Below are positions 1 through 13,732 of a stretch of DNA of 64,000 bases, one piece after another. Numbering within the stretch: the first letter of the stretch is position 1; every line of letters begins with the position of its first letter. A program made the position numbers and the translations under genes. The notes under the pieces were generated by a model that saw nothing but the letters and a program-made list of their open reading frames with translations, did no database searches and was not told the origin of the DNA. Location: the NCBI GenBank assembly GCA_011800805.1, contig MPNW01000158.1:34575-98574 (forward strand), given 5' to 3'. The stretch comes from Hirudo medicinalis. Taxonomy: Eukaryota; Annelida; Clitellata; Hirudinida; Hirudinidae.

Positions 1-624
1 TTGTGACCGAAGTTATATTGAGTCCAAGTTCGATCTGACTTCCAACAATTTAAAAACCCCGGTGTCTATGAAACCCGACAAGTTGTATTTACACAGATTT
101 AAAGAATTTCTCATAACTAAACATTGGTAAATTTCACTAAACAGAGGTTTTGAAAAGGTTCGTAAGAAATAAGTAGAGCCATCACCGGATCACATTACGA
201 TATATCGTGGCAAACATAGATTTGTGTTAAAGCAGAAAACGCCTTGCAATTAAGTCACAAGTTATTTTTATTTAATATCCTTAAATTTTGTTGATATTTA
301 TTATAATTAATTTAATTAATAAAGCACCTCAAAGAGCTACTCAAAATTATCATACATTATATTTCCCATTTAAATATAGTTTTTATAGCCTCATTCGTTT
401 GCTTTGAGGACAGTATAAGTTTGATAGAATTTTTAATAAATGTTGAATAATTTCAAACAAATTAATTAATCCTTATTCAACTACTTTATTATTTTATTAT
501 ATTATCAAGTTTTTAAGCGTTTAAATCTAACGTTATAACCTTAAGGTCTCTCCAACTGAACCTTCTGATTTGTTTGTTTCATGGTTTTTTTTATTTAATT
601 AGGCTTCAATTTAATAAGTTTACA

Positions 625-658
<34 letters not shown>

Positions 659-960
659 AACTCATTTCAAAATCACAAAAGGTTCATGCTTTCAGATCAA
701 AAAGCTCCTTCACAAGAAATATTTAAATGATCAAATTAACTCTTTGATCAATTTTAAGTACTTTCAATTGTTAATGCAGCGAGGCAATGTCATTTAATTG
801 ATAAGACTTGTCTATCCTCAGGTCATATTGTAGCGAAGGAATGTCCTCACCTGAACTTGCCTCAGTGCAATAGGGAAGAAATAAAAGGCCATTTTAATTT
901 TTTAAACATCGATAGCATTGCTTAACACTTTTTTGTTAATGTTATTTGCAGTTTATACAA
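1..960. other. Upstream region of the guanylate cyclase gene
   Basis: AT-rich sequence without a convincing coding exon. It contains a short GATT repeat at about 624-655. A pyrimidine-rich stretch ending in TTTGCAG just before the first ATG of the cyclase (961) looks like a splice acceptor, so a 5' untranslated exon probably lies further upstream or outside the window. Confidence 0.5.
624..655. repeat. (GATT)n microsatellite
   Basis: About seven perfect tandem GATT units, seen directly. Confidence 0.9.
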
Positions 961-3900
961 ATGTTACTACATTGTCACGTGTTGATAAATGTGATTCTGT
1001 TTCATTCTGCAACCGGTTTAAAAGAAGCTTCACCCGTGATAAGAAATGACTCTCAAAAGCTCCCGCACGGTCATTTCAATGCAATCCGAAAAAATAATGT
1101 TTCAATAATTAATAATTTCCAACAAAATGTGGCGGAATTTCATTTGGAACATTTTAAGATTGGATTTTTGGCTCCCTGGAATGCTGCCTTTGAGGAATTC
1201 AGTGCTCTCACCAGTGCAAGCGCCATCAGTCTGGCTATTGAGAAGATCCATGCCGATCCAATTCTTGGAAAGATCATGAGGTTCAGGTGAGAAGTTTATT
1301 CTTTAGAACTATTATTTTATCAAATTATTCTAGCATTATTCTATGAAATTATTAAATATTATTCTTGATAATAACAATAATAATAATAGTTAATTTGCAA
1401 TGCTCCATATGCATATCGTCAGAGGAGCCTAAATATCACATTCATAATTTGAACAATGAATTGTCTACTAACGATAAGACTGATGGCGCTTGCACTGGTG
1501 GGAGCACTTTGTTTTTATCGGTTATATCTTTGTGCAAGCTACTTTAGAATTGACTGCCATCGATTAATTGGACTGTAATATTGAAGTGTAATCTCAAATT
1601 TTGAGAAATAATTGAAGAATATGAATTGAAGAATGCTAAAAGTTAGATTATTATCTGACTTCACAAGCAGGCGTTAATTATGAAGTCATATCGTAGCCAT
1701 TCCAACTAGATAAAAAAATAAAACAAAATAGCACATTCCATGCCAAGGACGCGAATTCAAGAAATAACTCTTTGTAACCTTTGACCTCGACAGCGTGGTG
1801 ACCTCGGATTCAGGGTGCAGCAGTAAGATCACAGTGGGCAACATTTTAAAGTTGATGTCTCAGCAGAAGATCGATGCATTCATTGGACCTCCGTGCTCGA
1901 TTGGTTATAATTGAATGAATGCAATGAACAACTACTAAATTAATACTGATGATGCTGATGATGATAACAACAACGATGACGACGATGGTGATGATGGATT
2001 TGGAGAAAACTTTACAATTTTAATTATTGGTCATAATAGTGGAAGTTGATAGTTACTAAATATTGTCTGCTAAATGTTTTGATAAGTTATAAAATACTTA
2101 ATATCGATCACATTCTTCGTAATGGCTGTAATAATATTTTATTAGATCAGCACAATACATTATAATTTTCGATTGAATTGACAATGACATCTCCACCAAA
2201 TCTTTCCTAAGCCTGCAAGCCGGCTGCGGAACTGGCTTCCTACTGGAACAAGCCCCTCATTTCCTGGGTAGCCACTGATCCCGATTTCAACGACAAATCA
2301 ATCTATACCACTTTAGGGAGAACCCTCGGACCGTTCAGCAAGATGGCAGCTTTTATGGTAGAGGTGTTGCGATATTACGGTTGGAATAGGACTTCATTGA
2401 TATCGTCAAACTACAGTCTATGGTCAGATGCGGGAAAGGCGATAATAAAGGTGGATTGATTTTTTTTTAGACAAATTTGGTAAATAATTTAAGTAGTTTC
2501 TTGATAAAATTATTCTTCATTATTACATTATTACAAGATTACATTTCTCTTGTAAGTTTTATTTCATAACAATTTTGTAAATGTTGATTCAGTGGAAATA
2601 AATCTGACAGCTCTTAAAAACAAAAACAAAAACAAATAATTATTCTAAATAGTTTTAAAATCATAAAAGTTTTCAAATCATGGTTAAAATGGTTTTCCAG
2701 GTATTTCAAGAGAGTCACATTACCATTGCCTACTCAAGTGAAGTCTACAGGTATCCGCCCGAATCTCGTTTGAGGAAAATTCTTCTTAAAGTTAAAGAGG
2801 AAAGCAGAAGTATGAATATTTTATTCAATAATAAATAAATAATAAATCGATTGTTCGAAATACAGACGTGAAAATAGAAAAATTCAAAACTTAAAATCAA
2901 AGTGAAAATATAGTTAATTCAATTATTACGCACTAAAAGTCAAACAATCTCGACCAAACACCAAGCAGTAATAACGGATAATACAGAGCAATAATGAGAA
3001 CAACATAAACATAACATAGTAAACATTGTAACATGAAAACAATATTTAGTGCAACGTTCGACTACATTAGCCCACAAATCGGATAATGACTATTAACCAC
3101 TCGTTAATAACTAATTAATTATTAAATTATGTTTTTACTAATCAACTTGCTCACCGCCAGTTGTAATCCTGGCTCTACCGAAAGAGGATAGGCGTAGGTC
3201 GCTGTTGATGGCTCGTTCCATGGGCATGACGAGCGGTGAGTTTGTCTTCGTAACGATGGATTCACTACCGGAGGAGAACCTGCTGAACACGGATGAAGTT
3301 TGGCAAGGAAAGGATGGAAAAGACGGAGATGCGAGGGAAGCTTTTGAAGCCGTACTTCATGTTAGAAGGATGCCAGATGGAGTCGATTAGTTTGCGAATA
3401 GATGTGGAACAATAATATTTAGATTTAACATGATAAACACGATAATACTTACATTATTAAAAATCAATTAATAAGTCATGTGGTTGTTACAATAAAATTA
3501 ATTTATAATTCTTCTATTAAATCACAATTGTCATTGAAGCAAACTTCCTGGTAATGTTAATATCTTGAACCTGGTACAGATCGTACAGGTATGAAATGAG
3601 TCGTGCGCCGTAGTACAAATTGCCATTATCGTGGCTGTGTTGTTAAAAATAAATATTATTCTTAAATAAGACATAAATTCATTTAAAAACAGATTACTTT
3701 AGCCTCCCTTTCGAACAAAGAAGTCATCGATTTTCGTAAGGAGGTGGCAAGGAGAATGCTTTTACCACCCTGGTCAAAATATGCCAATGGAGGCGTTGAA
3801 GTAAATTATTAACTAAATGGTTTAGTTAAAAAAGTAGTTAACGTATAACTTGATTTATGAAAGATTGCTAATTGGAAATTTATTAATCCCAAATTTTCTA

Positions 3901-6900
3901 ATACAATAATCTTAGAGTTTAACTTACAATTATCTTAGCGTTATCAATTATTTTTAGCACTTTCAATCTTCTATTTAATTTATTCTCAATTCCCCATCCG
4001 TTTTTTCGAACTTTCTTGGACATTCATTAAATGATGACTTGTGATGACCTGTCAGATGACGAAACATCTTGACTCTTTGTTCGAATTCAATTCACATTCA
4101 GAATTCTGGCTTTCAGATGGGAAATTATTCAAACGGTGACAAATATGCTGCTTTTCTCCACGATGCTGTGCTGTTGTATGCAGTTGCAATTGCCGAAACT
4201 TTGAACAACGGATCGGATGCCAGGAGCGGATTGGACATAGCCCGAGGAATGAGAGAAAAGTCTTTTAGTGGTAAATGAATTTGTCTATAAAAAAAAGTTA
4301 TTGGTAATTAAGTAAAAGGTAAAAATTAAGTAAAATCAAATTAAAATTTATTTATCTTATATAAATGATTGTAATCAATAAATAAGTTAATTTTCAAGGG
4401 ATGACTGGCCAAGTAGTTTTGGACTCCAACGGTGACCGTGAACCTGACTACTGGTTGCTGGACATGTCATACAACGGCTCTTTCGTAAAAATTGCTGAAG
4501 CCCTCAACTTCGACTCTGGTGTCAGAGTAACTTAAGTCTTGCTGCTCCGAAAATTACAGTAGAATTAGAATTTCTATACGATCGACATCTTATTTTCATT
4601 TATTCTTCGTTTATCTGTTTGAAATTCATTTTAAAATTTATAAAAAAAAATACTAAAGAGTAATTCGGAATCAAAATTGGTAATTAAATCAGATTTCTTA
4701 ATAGGTTTTCAGGAAAACTCAGGTAGAGCCGCGCTGGCCCGGGGGCAAAACTGGAAAAATGAACGCACCCAGAGATGTACCAGAGTGCGGGTTTAGAAAT
4801 GAACTCTGTCAACGTGAATTTCGTCAGGCCTTTTATTTGTTGAATAAACAATTTGAATTATTAAAATGTTGTCCATTTAATATTTTCAGTTAACGATGGA
4901 GCAGTAGCTGCCATCTTTTTCGTCTGCCTGATAACTTGCGTGGGGGTGGCCGTGTGTGGAATCGCGGTTCAGAGGTATTATTTACAAAGAATTTAAGAAA
5001 ACCAATTGGAGATTAAGTAATTAATTGGTGATTAGGTAATTAATTTGTTATCTAAAATAAGTGTTAGATCTATTTTAAACTAAATACATTTGCTCTATTT
5101 TGGAGATGAATTCTTTGTTGATTTCTTGTCAAAAACAGGAAATTGAAATTCGAGAACGATATACTCGTGAATTCCTGGAAAATCAACTGGGATGAGGTCG
5201 ATCAAGTGCAGTGTGGAGCGATGAAGGATGGTAGCACAGTGTGTTTCAAGTCGTAATTTCTGTTATTTTTCTAAATTTCACTCAAAACTCATGATTATGA
5301 TGATGATTATTATTATATGTTATCAAATTTATTTTTATTATTGTATACTTCTACGTATTTTCATTAATTTAGTTCTCTTAATTTGTATAATTTATTACAA
5401 TCAGCCAACCCTGGGGAGTGTCACCGAGACTCTGAGGCAGAAGAGGCAGCACCGCTCAGACCAAAAAGCACATTCGGTTGTCTCATCAAAAAACGAAAAC
5501 AAGGATGAAGGGAAAGCCTCGTCAAGTCATTCAAACAAAGTTTTTCATGCTGACGGAGGCTCTTCCCGTTCCAGGTTGTACGATTGTTGTTTGTTAAATT
5601 TCTTTTTAGTTCAATCAAAACCGCATTATGAATTTTGTGAAAATATAATTTTTGAGAGAATTTTTAGCGCACTTGGGAAATTTAAAGGCATGGAATGTCT
5701 AGATTTGTAGAATGCATGTTGAAATATGAGCACAAACACAGAACACAAATCTTCATCCTTTAAGTTTGTCCGATTGTTGGCCAAGTGACGGGCAAGAGGC
5801 AATTCGCAGGCAGCGACTTTTGGCACATAACTCAATCCTAACCCTATCCTTACCCCTAACCCTAACCATTCCTCACGACCCTGGAAATATCCTTGGAACT
5901 GACAAAAGTCGTTTCCTGTTGGCTGGCTTTTGTCTGTCACTTCCCAAAGCACCAGTTCATTCGAGACAGCCCAAGGCTCGTCAATTTAAAAATCAGTCAA
6001 AATAACTATTGGCTTTCTTCAGATCATTGGCGAGTATCGGAACAGGAGTTGGTCAGTTGTTCTCTAAAGTTGGTCTTCACAAAGGAGTTCTGGTGGCCAT
6101 TAAGAAGTTGAAGAAGGAACATATTCAAATCACAAGACAAGTTCTGCTTGAATTAAGTCAGGTAATGAAATAAATTAGTCATGCAGATTAACATTTAGAT
6201 ACGTATTCGAACCTTTAGGTTTTTTTTCCCTCAGAAGCGTATATGTAGATGACTGAAAATATAAAGTTTACATTCTGTGCAGTATAATGTGGATGATCAA
6301 CCATAAGTATGCGACAAATTATTTAATACTAATAAACACCAACATTCCCTTTTTCCTTTCCTTGAGATATCACGATATCATGACACATCATGTATAATTA
6401 CAAATATACAAACATGAATAACATTGCATGTTGTAACTTTTCATCTTTCAGATGAAAAATATCGCCCACGAGAATATAAACACCTTTGCTGGAGCCTGTG
6501 TTGATCCTCCTGACATCGCCGTCTTCTGGCATTACTGCAGCAAGGGAAGTCTCAATGTTGGTTCAATTGGTCGTGCGTTCTTTGGGGTTCTTGTGGCTAG
6601 GCTCGACGTCATTGATTGTTTATTATCATGTGATAATGACTATTATAATTATGCAATAATATGCATTGTTATCATAATGTAATAATCACTACTATCACCA
6701 CTTAATAATCGCTACTGTGATTATGTAATAATCACTATCACCATTCAACTTATTATTAAACAAGTAAGCAATTGCAAGCTTTGCAAATATTTTTTGTAAG
6801 AGCAAATTTAAAAATTGAGCACAAATTTGAAACACGAACCAGGACGTCCTCGAAAATGAGTCGATAAAACTGGACAACACCTTTCGTCTGAGCTTCATGC

Positions 6901-7064
6901 TCGACGTAAGCAAGGGGATGCACTACCTCCACTCCAGCCACATCGGTTCCCATGGCAACCTCAAGAGCTCCAACTGTCTTGTGGACTCGAGATGGGCCAT
7001 CAGGGTTGGTTGATGGCGATGATGACGGTAGTGATGATGATGATGATGATGATGATGATGACGG

Positions 7065-7095
<31 letters not shown>

Positions 7096-10000
7096 GGTGA
7101 TGATGATGATGATGATAATCATAATAATAATAGTTAATTTATAATGCGCCATTAGCATAGCGTCAGAGGCGCCTAAATGGATGAAGAATAGCGTAACTTA
7201 CATTAAGGCATAGACATCTTCTTTTCTCAGATAACAGACTATGGCCTCCCGAGCTTTTTGTCAGGACAGAATCACCACGAGACCGAGAACGACATGTATA
7301 AAAGTGAACGAACGACCTTTGACTTAATTTGTGTTCATTTTTACTTTTTCATACCTCTTGAATACATTAATGAAATTAGAATAAAGCAGGTAATATGTTG
7401 CTAATACATAATACAATATTGTATCTATTGTTTGAAAATTTGTGGACGGACAATTTGTTCCGTTGACACAGGAAAATTGTGGACAGCCCCTGAGATCCTA
7501 CGTGAAAACCTTCCTCCATTGACCGGAACGCAAAAAGGTGACGTCTACAGCTGTTCCATCATCTACTTCGAGATACTGACCAGGGAGGAACCTTTCAACT
7601 TTGACCTCACGACCCCTAGAGGTTCTCGTCATTGCTACATTGTACTTTCCTTCCTAAGTTTTCTTTAAATTTATTGATTAACGTAAATATTCCAGAAAAA
7701 CAATAATAATGACATTTACCTTTAACAATATATTGTCACATTAGTTTGCTCGAAAACCTACGGCAGCTAATTATTACAACGCTTGTTTTCATAAAATTTA
7801 ATTGGTTAATTTCAAGACAACCGTCATCATCATCATCATCATGGTTATCATCGTCGTCGTCGTCATCATTATCGTCATCGTCGGCAGACGTCATCTGCCG
7901 AATTCGTAACGGGGAGAGCGTCCCATTTCGGCCATGTCTACCCGAGTCATGTGACATGGGGAGGAGCCTGTTAGAACTCATCCAATCAATGTGGAGTGAA
8001 AACCCCGATTCTAGGCCTTCTTTCCATGCCATTAAGAGCGCGTTGAGAAAGATCTCTGGTGGCAAGTAAGTTCCAGGGGAGGGGCTTGTGAACTGTTGCA
8101 GGTGTCAGTCAAGATTGTTTAACATAACATTAACATATTTAACCTATTATGTGCAGAATGTGTTGATGAGTGAAGCAGTTTGTGAAATTGTGTTGAATGC
8201 TGGCAAAGTTATTTGGTACATATCATGTTGTCATTTGTCTTTCAAATTATCTTTATCAGTCTGCGTCATGCGAGTATTTTTTAATGTATATTTATTATTA
8301 TTTGACATAATGTGATTATTTACGATGTATTTATTCTCAGCGTCAGCATCCTAGATTCGGTGATGTCCATGATGGAGAAGTACGCGCAAAACCTGGAAAA
8401 GAGTGTGGAGGAGAGAGCTCAGCAACTCATTGAGGAAAAGAAGAAAACAGATGAACTTTTGTATCGACTTCTGCCAAGGTCAGAGTTCATCACAGAATGA
8501 TATTTCTGGAATGGATCTGCCACATGCATACATTACTGCTAAAATATTTTCAGTGCAATAAAAAAATATATTTAACAAACAAAAAATATTAAGTAATTTT
8601 TCTGATCAGAATTGTGGCAGACCAGTTGAAAGCCGGGAAATTCGTTCAACCGGAAAACTACGACCAGTCGACCATTTACTTCTCTGACATCGTCGGCTTC
8701 ACAACCATATCTGCAGACAGCAGTCCTATGCAGGAAAGTCCAGTCTAATTATGAATATTAAAGTTATCCAATTCAGTGCAGCATGTTATTGTTCAAGCAA
8801 ATCTATGTTGCAAATTGTTGTCAGTGATCAGTGTCACATTAGTAGTAATAATATATCATAACAGAACCTCTAATAGTATTATTAACTATATATCTATATA
8901 CTATATTATATCTATATACTAATAGTATTTACTTAATGCCTCTTGCACAACTTAGGTTATTGAAATGAAATTAAGTGTCACATTGTCGGATGCAAATTTC
9001 ATAACCATATTATAAATTATGTTAAAGAGGTGAATGATCATGAATAATGCAATGATCTCTTTAATCTCCCGCAGATTGTGGACTTCCTCAACGATCTATA
9101 TTCATGCTTCGACGAGATCATCTCGAAACACGATGTTTACAAGGTGAGGCATCGGTTCGGTTCATTTTCAAAATCCATTCTAAATCATCAAAGACCAAAG
9201 TCATCGCTTATCATCACTGATTTAGGAAGCGCTATCGCACGAAGTAATTGAATGTATATTTGTATTTAATAATTCGGAACACTCAACACATTTAAAATGC
9301 ATAAATGTAAATGTACTTCATTTATGCAGCGCCATATGCATAGCGTCAAAGGTGCTATTTTAAACATTTATAAAGCGCTCCTCCCCAAGGGAGTTTGTGG
9401 CAGTGCAGGCTGGGTATCGAACACGACACATTACGACTGTTGCCATTACCGCCATATGCAGGAACGTAACCCATTTGGCCAACCTGCAAGCCAAATTATC
9501 AATAAGAACATTCAAAACATTTATCAGTAAGAACATTTTTATCTTAAATCTGATAGGTGGAGACCATAGGGGATGCCTACATGGTGGTCAGCGGAGTGCC
9601 AAATAGGAATGGCGCGAAGCATTCGTCTGAAATTGCTACCATCTCCTTGGAGCTTCTGAGCGCAGTGATGGGATTCAAGATCAGACATCGTCCTCACCAG
9701 CAGCTTCAGCTTCGCATAGGTCTGATTTATTAATTAACCAAGCAATGGCAGTTGGTTTATAACAGGCACAAGTTGTTTGATGAGTGGTTTCAATCATTGT
9801 ACCAGGTTAGGGTTTTATTGGGTAAGAAATCTTCTCGTGCAGATCGTTGTCATCGATTTATCTTATCTTTAAATAACTTTAACTTATCTTTAAGAATGAC
9901 TTTGTTTAATAACAACGTGACAATATTTAGAGATTAAACATGAATTACGATGTTGTTATAATATCATAATAATAACACTATCATTGTTATAAAAGTAATT

Positions 10001-11134
10001 CAATTGATACTGATTGTATGCACCCAGGTATTCATTCAGGCCCCGTTGTAGCAGGTGTGGTTGGAAACATCATGCCCAGGTACTGCCTCTTTGGGGACAC
10101 TGTCACCATGGCAGCCAAAATGGAGTCCACAGGGCAGCGTGAGAAAATCAATACCGACATTGCAGTCATCTTAATTAGATTTAACAAACTTGAGGACATC
10201 GTTGGACAATATGTTAATGAGTGATTATCATTATTGTTTTTGATCTTACGTTCTATTTATAACCAACGCAGCTCTCAAAATCCACCTGAGCAGGATGGCC
10301 TACTTGTCTCTGGTTGAACACAAAGAATACCTGATGACCCCCAGAGGGGAGATGAACATCAAGGTGGTAATCACCTGTGACTAATTTATTCAAATTGATT
10401 ATCATAAGGAAAATATTTATTACTGTGATAATCATCTCCATGAATATTCAATAGGGCAAGGGCCTGCAGACGACTTACTGGCTGACTGGAAAAAGAGGTT
10501 TCACTGGAGCTTTGCCATCACTTGACAGGTGCTCCTCTGACATATTACAATTTCTGTCCACATAACATCCATTTAAATGGAGTATTGTTGCAGTTAGTGC
10601 AAGCAGTGTATTCATTTATGCAAACTACTTCATCATTGCTTGATTAATTACTTAATCTGAAGCATGATCAACATTAGTATCAGTATATTGACATCAACAT
10701 TAGCACAATGCAAAGGCCATTTTGTCCATGGTAATCAAACCTAAGAAAAGAATGAGATTGTTGCTTTTGAAATCTGGCCAATCTGTTTATCTATGAATGG
10801 AAAATAAGTCTGCTCATGAGCACTAACCACTTCTTGACTTAAATCACTCATATTGTCAAAAGTTAATGTTATTTATAATAAGTTAATGTTAAGTGTAATA
10901 AATTAATGTTATTTACAGTAAGTTAATTACAATAAGTTAACATTAATTATAATAAGTTCCAACCACAGGAACCAGGGAGGCGAGGACCCATTCCAGGGTC
11001 TCCAGCCACAATCTTGGAAAGACCCCGGATCGCCCAGGACCCCGAGCACCGACCCTGAAAACAGACCAACGTCCCATGACGATGAACGATGCAAAAAGCA
11101 GTCAGAAGACAACGACATGCCTCAAGTAGCTTAA
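961..11134 (+). CDS. Receptor (membrane) guanylate cyclase, natriuretic-peptide-receptor type
   Basis: Makes cGMP from GTP at the plasma membrane in response to an extracellular ligand. I read 26 exons: 961-1286, 1794-1903, 2212-2450, 2701-2809, 3161-3360, 3693-3800, 4117-4270, 4399-4526, 4723-4813, 4890-4974, 5139-5238, 5405-5574, 6023-6161, 6452-6556, 6843-7004, 7231-7303, 7472-7621, 7888-8065, 8341-8478, 8610-8733, 9075-9143, 9557-9719, 10028-10138, 10272-10363, 10455-10528, 10969-11134. Together they give 1187 aa in one frame. Order: signal peptide, ANF-receptor ligand domain, CGF motif near 480, membrane helix (about 492-513), kinase-homology domain with HGNLKSSN instead of HRD and DYG instead of DFG, coiled-coil linker, class III cyclase domain ([15 protein letters not shown]). 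The cyclase motif FGDTVNTASRMES reads [13 protein letters not shown] here, changing two catalytic residues. One donor (8734) is GA. The start is the first ATG after the acceptor and opens a signal peptide. Confidence 0.93.
1370..1436 (-). mobile_element. SINE 3'-end fragment with AAT repeat
   Basis: An (AAT)n run followed by a block close to GCGCCATATGCATAGCGTCAGAGGCGC, the 3' end of the tRNA-derived SINE-like family described at 25405. It lies in intron 1 of the guanylate cyclase. Confidence 0.6.
5837..5867. repeat. Degenerate telomere-like CCCTAA repeats
   Basis: About five imperfect CCTAACC-type units in a cyclase intron. Seen directly; short and imperfect, so it may be chance or an old interstitial telomeric tract. 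Confidence 0.5.
7012..7134. repeat. (GAT)n/(GGT)n/(AAT)n compound microsatellite
   Basis: Long GAT tract passing into GGT, GAT and AAT repeats just after guanylate cyclase exon 15. It ends at a SINE 3' fragment. Confidence 0.9.
7126..7180 (-). mobile_element. SINE 3'-end fragment with AAT repeat
   Basis: AAT repeats followed by TAATGCGCCATTAGCATAGC and the GTCAGAGGCGCC core, matching the fragments at 1370 and 36640 and the 3' parts of the longer copies. Confidence 0.6.
9306..9490 (-). mobile_element. tRNA-derived SINE-like element, near full length
   Basis: Reverse-oriented copy of the family described at 25405, located in the intron between cyclase exons 21 and 22. On the minus strand it reads head (GCAGGTTGGCCAAATGGGTT), B-box-like GTGTTCGATACCC, GCCTGC stem, GGAGCGC body and GCGCTGCATAAATG tail. 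Confidence 0.7.
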
Positions 11135-11979
11135 CGAAGTTACACAAAAACACAACAGTAATGCTTGGCGCCTCACGGACAGGTGCTACACCTGAAGCTT
11201 TCTTTTGAAGATTCATGTGTTTATTATGTCAACCATGATGTTAATTGTGAACTTATTAACCTCTTTCTTACTCTCCACTAGTTTCAGGAGAGATTACCTT
11301 ATAAAACGAATAATACGATAAAATTGGAGTTGAACAACAAAATCTGGTTTTTAAGATCCTATTGAATAGATCTTCTAGAAAGCATTTAGCCACACTTCAG
11401 CAGCAGGCCGATGCCTCACATGTTTACGTCAGCCAATCAATTTGCAAGATCACAAAGAGACTTGAGATAAATTCATTAAAATGACACCGATAAACCAACA
11501 AATTTGCTTTAAGTTAATTGCATCTCTAATATATTTTACAGTTTCCAGTGACAAAAAAAGATAAATTTTGAGGAGAATAAGTCTTTACAAAATGTGGAAT
11601 ACTGAGACTGTAAACAACTTGGAAAGGTTCTGGCATGATTGAGATGTTAGGATGTCGTGTCATCGCTTTGGATAGCGTCATCGAATGTCAGGAGCAGCTG
11701 TGTTGCACCATAAATAGCTCAATTTGTAGCCTGCTCGAGATGTGACAATAAATTAAAAAGCTGAAAACGTCGAGCGCAGCACTTCGACTATCACAAAGCA
11801 ACGGATGAGCGAACTCATCCAGCGACGGGGTGGCATGACACCCCTCTACACGAGGCTCATGAGAAATCATCCGCCCTCCGTAAAATAACTCAATTAGGGT
11901 GACAAACAACTTGGAAACAATGTTAACTTGTTAGCTCCAAAAAGTGCGGGGTGACCGCCATGGGTCGGACACGGCCCGG
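11135..11979. other. Intergenic region between cyclase and SGF11 (convergent 3' ends)
   Basis: Holds the presumed 3' UTRs of the + strand cyclase and the - strand SGF11 gene. I see no conserved coding exon. Small ORFs here have no recognisable domain. Confidence 0.5.
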
Positions 11980-13732
11980 TCACATGTCGAGCAGGTAGTC
12001 GTCGTCGTGATCGCGATTCATGGAGAGCGTGGGAGTGTTGGAGACGGAGCTGTGGGGGCTGTTTTCAGCTGTAAAAGAGTTCAAAATACAGTTAATCCAA
12101 AGAATAAACATTAATTTGGTGATTAAAATTGATTTAAATTATTATAATGTCATTATAATTTGAGAGTTTATTAAATTACATAGTGCTTCTATTTATGATT
12201 TAGAACAAATAAGCTCAGAAAGGAATTGTTGATGGTAATCAAATTGTTTGATGATTCGTTGCAATGAATTAACTTCGACAAGATGCGAGAGCCAACAAAG
12301 TCAAATGATTTGTTGGAATTACATTCGAAACTCACCAGAATGTTTGGACTTTTTCCTCTTTTTTGATTTTTCTTTTTTTGATCTTTTTGCTGAAAATTCA
12401 AAAAAAATGCATAATTTCTATGACAAAGGAAAGAATATTTTTATTCAATAAGTTTGAAGTCATAATTTAAAAAAAAATTATTTCGAGCTTCACAGAAACT
12501 CTTTTGTTCTTCTGAAGTAAAGTCTTGATGCAAAAAATTCAAAGATATAAAAATTTCTTAAGAAAGGTCATCTTAAGGACAGTTTCTCACTGAAATGATC
12601 AATTTCTTCGCAAACCCATGAAGTTCATCGAGTTAATTATAAATTAACGTAATAAATATTATTTGATGAAATGTAGATAAAAATTCAATCACATTTTTTG
12701 TCTGGTCTGTAAATGGCGTCTCCATCCAGGTCACTGTCGTTGCTGTCGCTTTCCTTTTTTACGCACTGGTTACCAGAGGATGCTATTCTGTAAAATTTAA
12801 ATTTAAGATGACATTCATTAAAAGTTAATAAGTGTTTAATTGCACTTAAATAAATCATTTGATTTTTGAAACATATTCTTGAAGATTGAAAAACAAGTGC
12901 GCATTATTGCGATAAATTCAATAGAAGGTTTGGTAAATTAAACTATTTTCAAACTTGAAAAAACTCCACAAAAAAAACCTTCTGGAAGCAATCCTTGAAC
13001 TGATCCTACCCATGCCCATGCATTTCTCGAGGTGGGGAGCAAATCTTGATGCTGCCAAGTTTCTGTGGCAATTGGGACAGGAGCATTCTACCTGCTTCTT
13101 GTTAGATGGAGACTGGCCAAACACATCGAGACCTTTCTTGTTGACGATTTCTAAATTAAGATTACAACGATCAACATTAATGCAAGTGCTGCATTTTTTC
13201 ACGTTTCACATGATGAGATGTAATTCCTGATTTGTAATGTTGGACTTACGAAATTGCTTCAGAGATCTGTAAGGAAAAAGGATGAATTCAACATCATGCA
13301 GTGCAATTGATTTATCTAATGTAGCAGGCTAATCAACTAATTCGTTGACGAGAAAATGAGATAATTAATATTAAGTAGAATGCATCCTAGTGACTTACTA
13401 TCCTAAATGCTTATGATTCCCATTTATTAGCGTTAAATAGAAATTCAATTGTTAAAAAAATTAGACTGACTCGGCGTCGGATTCGTCGAGAAAGAAGAAA
13501 CCTTTCTTGCAGGAGCGATGTATTTCAAAACACAGTCCACATGTTACTTCGTCTATCAGCTCCATCATGTACTCATCTAAGACGTTCTCCTTGCAACGCG
13601 TAAACAATTAATGATTAAAAAATAACTTAAACCGAACAATTGTGCATCCCATCATATTTATTCAATAATGTCAAAATCGTTTCAAACTTTCACATCCTCC
13701 AATTTTAGTGTTTTAGTGGCCGATCCCATCAT
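11980..13732 (-). CDS. Sgf11: SAGA-associated factor 11 homologue (ATXN7L3-like)
   Basis: Subunit of the SAGA histone H2B deubiquitinase module in the nucleus. Seven minus-strand exons: 13694-13732, 13471-13589, 13250-13266, 12979-13150, 12693-12787, 12336-12389, 11980-12068, giving 194 aa. The N-terminal helix ([24 protein letters not shown]) matches the ATXN7L3 region that docks on the module. Next come [20 protein letters not shown] and [16 protein letters not shown], the SGF11 zinc finger (C-x2-C...H-x3-C), then an acidic/basic stretch ([15 protein letters not shown]). The 17-nt exon 3 encodes SLKQF, equivalent to MKDF in the vertebrate protein, and restores phase. The length resembles fly Sgf11 and is shorter than human ATXN7L3. 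The first exon and start are the least certain part; the donor after exon 4 (GTTTTTTT) is weak. Confidence 0.9.

Noticed and set aside
5421..6111. Several 60-108 aa ORFs on both strands around guanylate cyclase exons 12-13
   Set aside because: They overlap verified cyclase exons or introns in other frames and show no domain.
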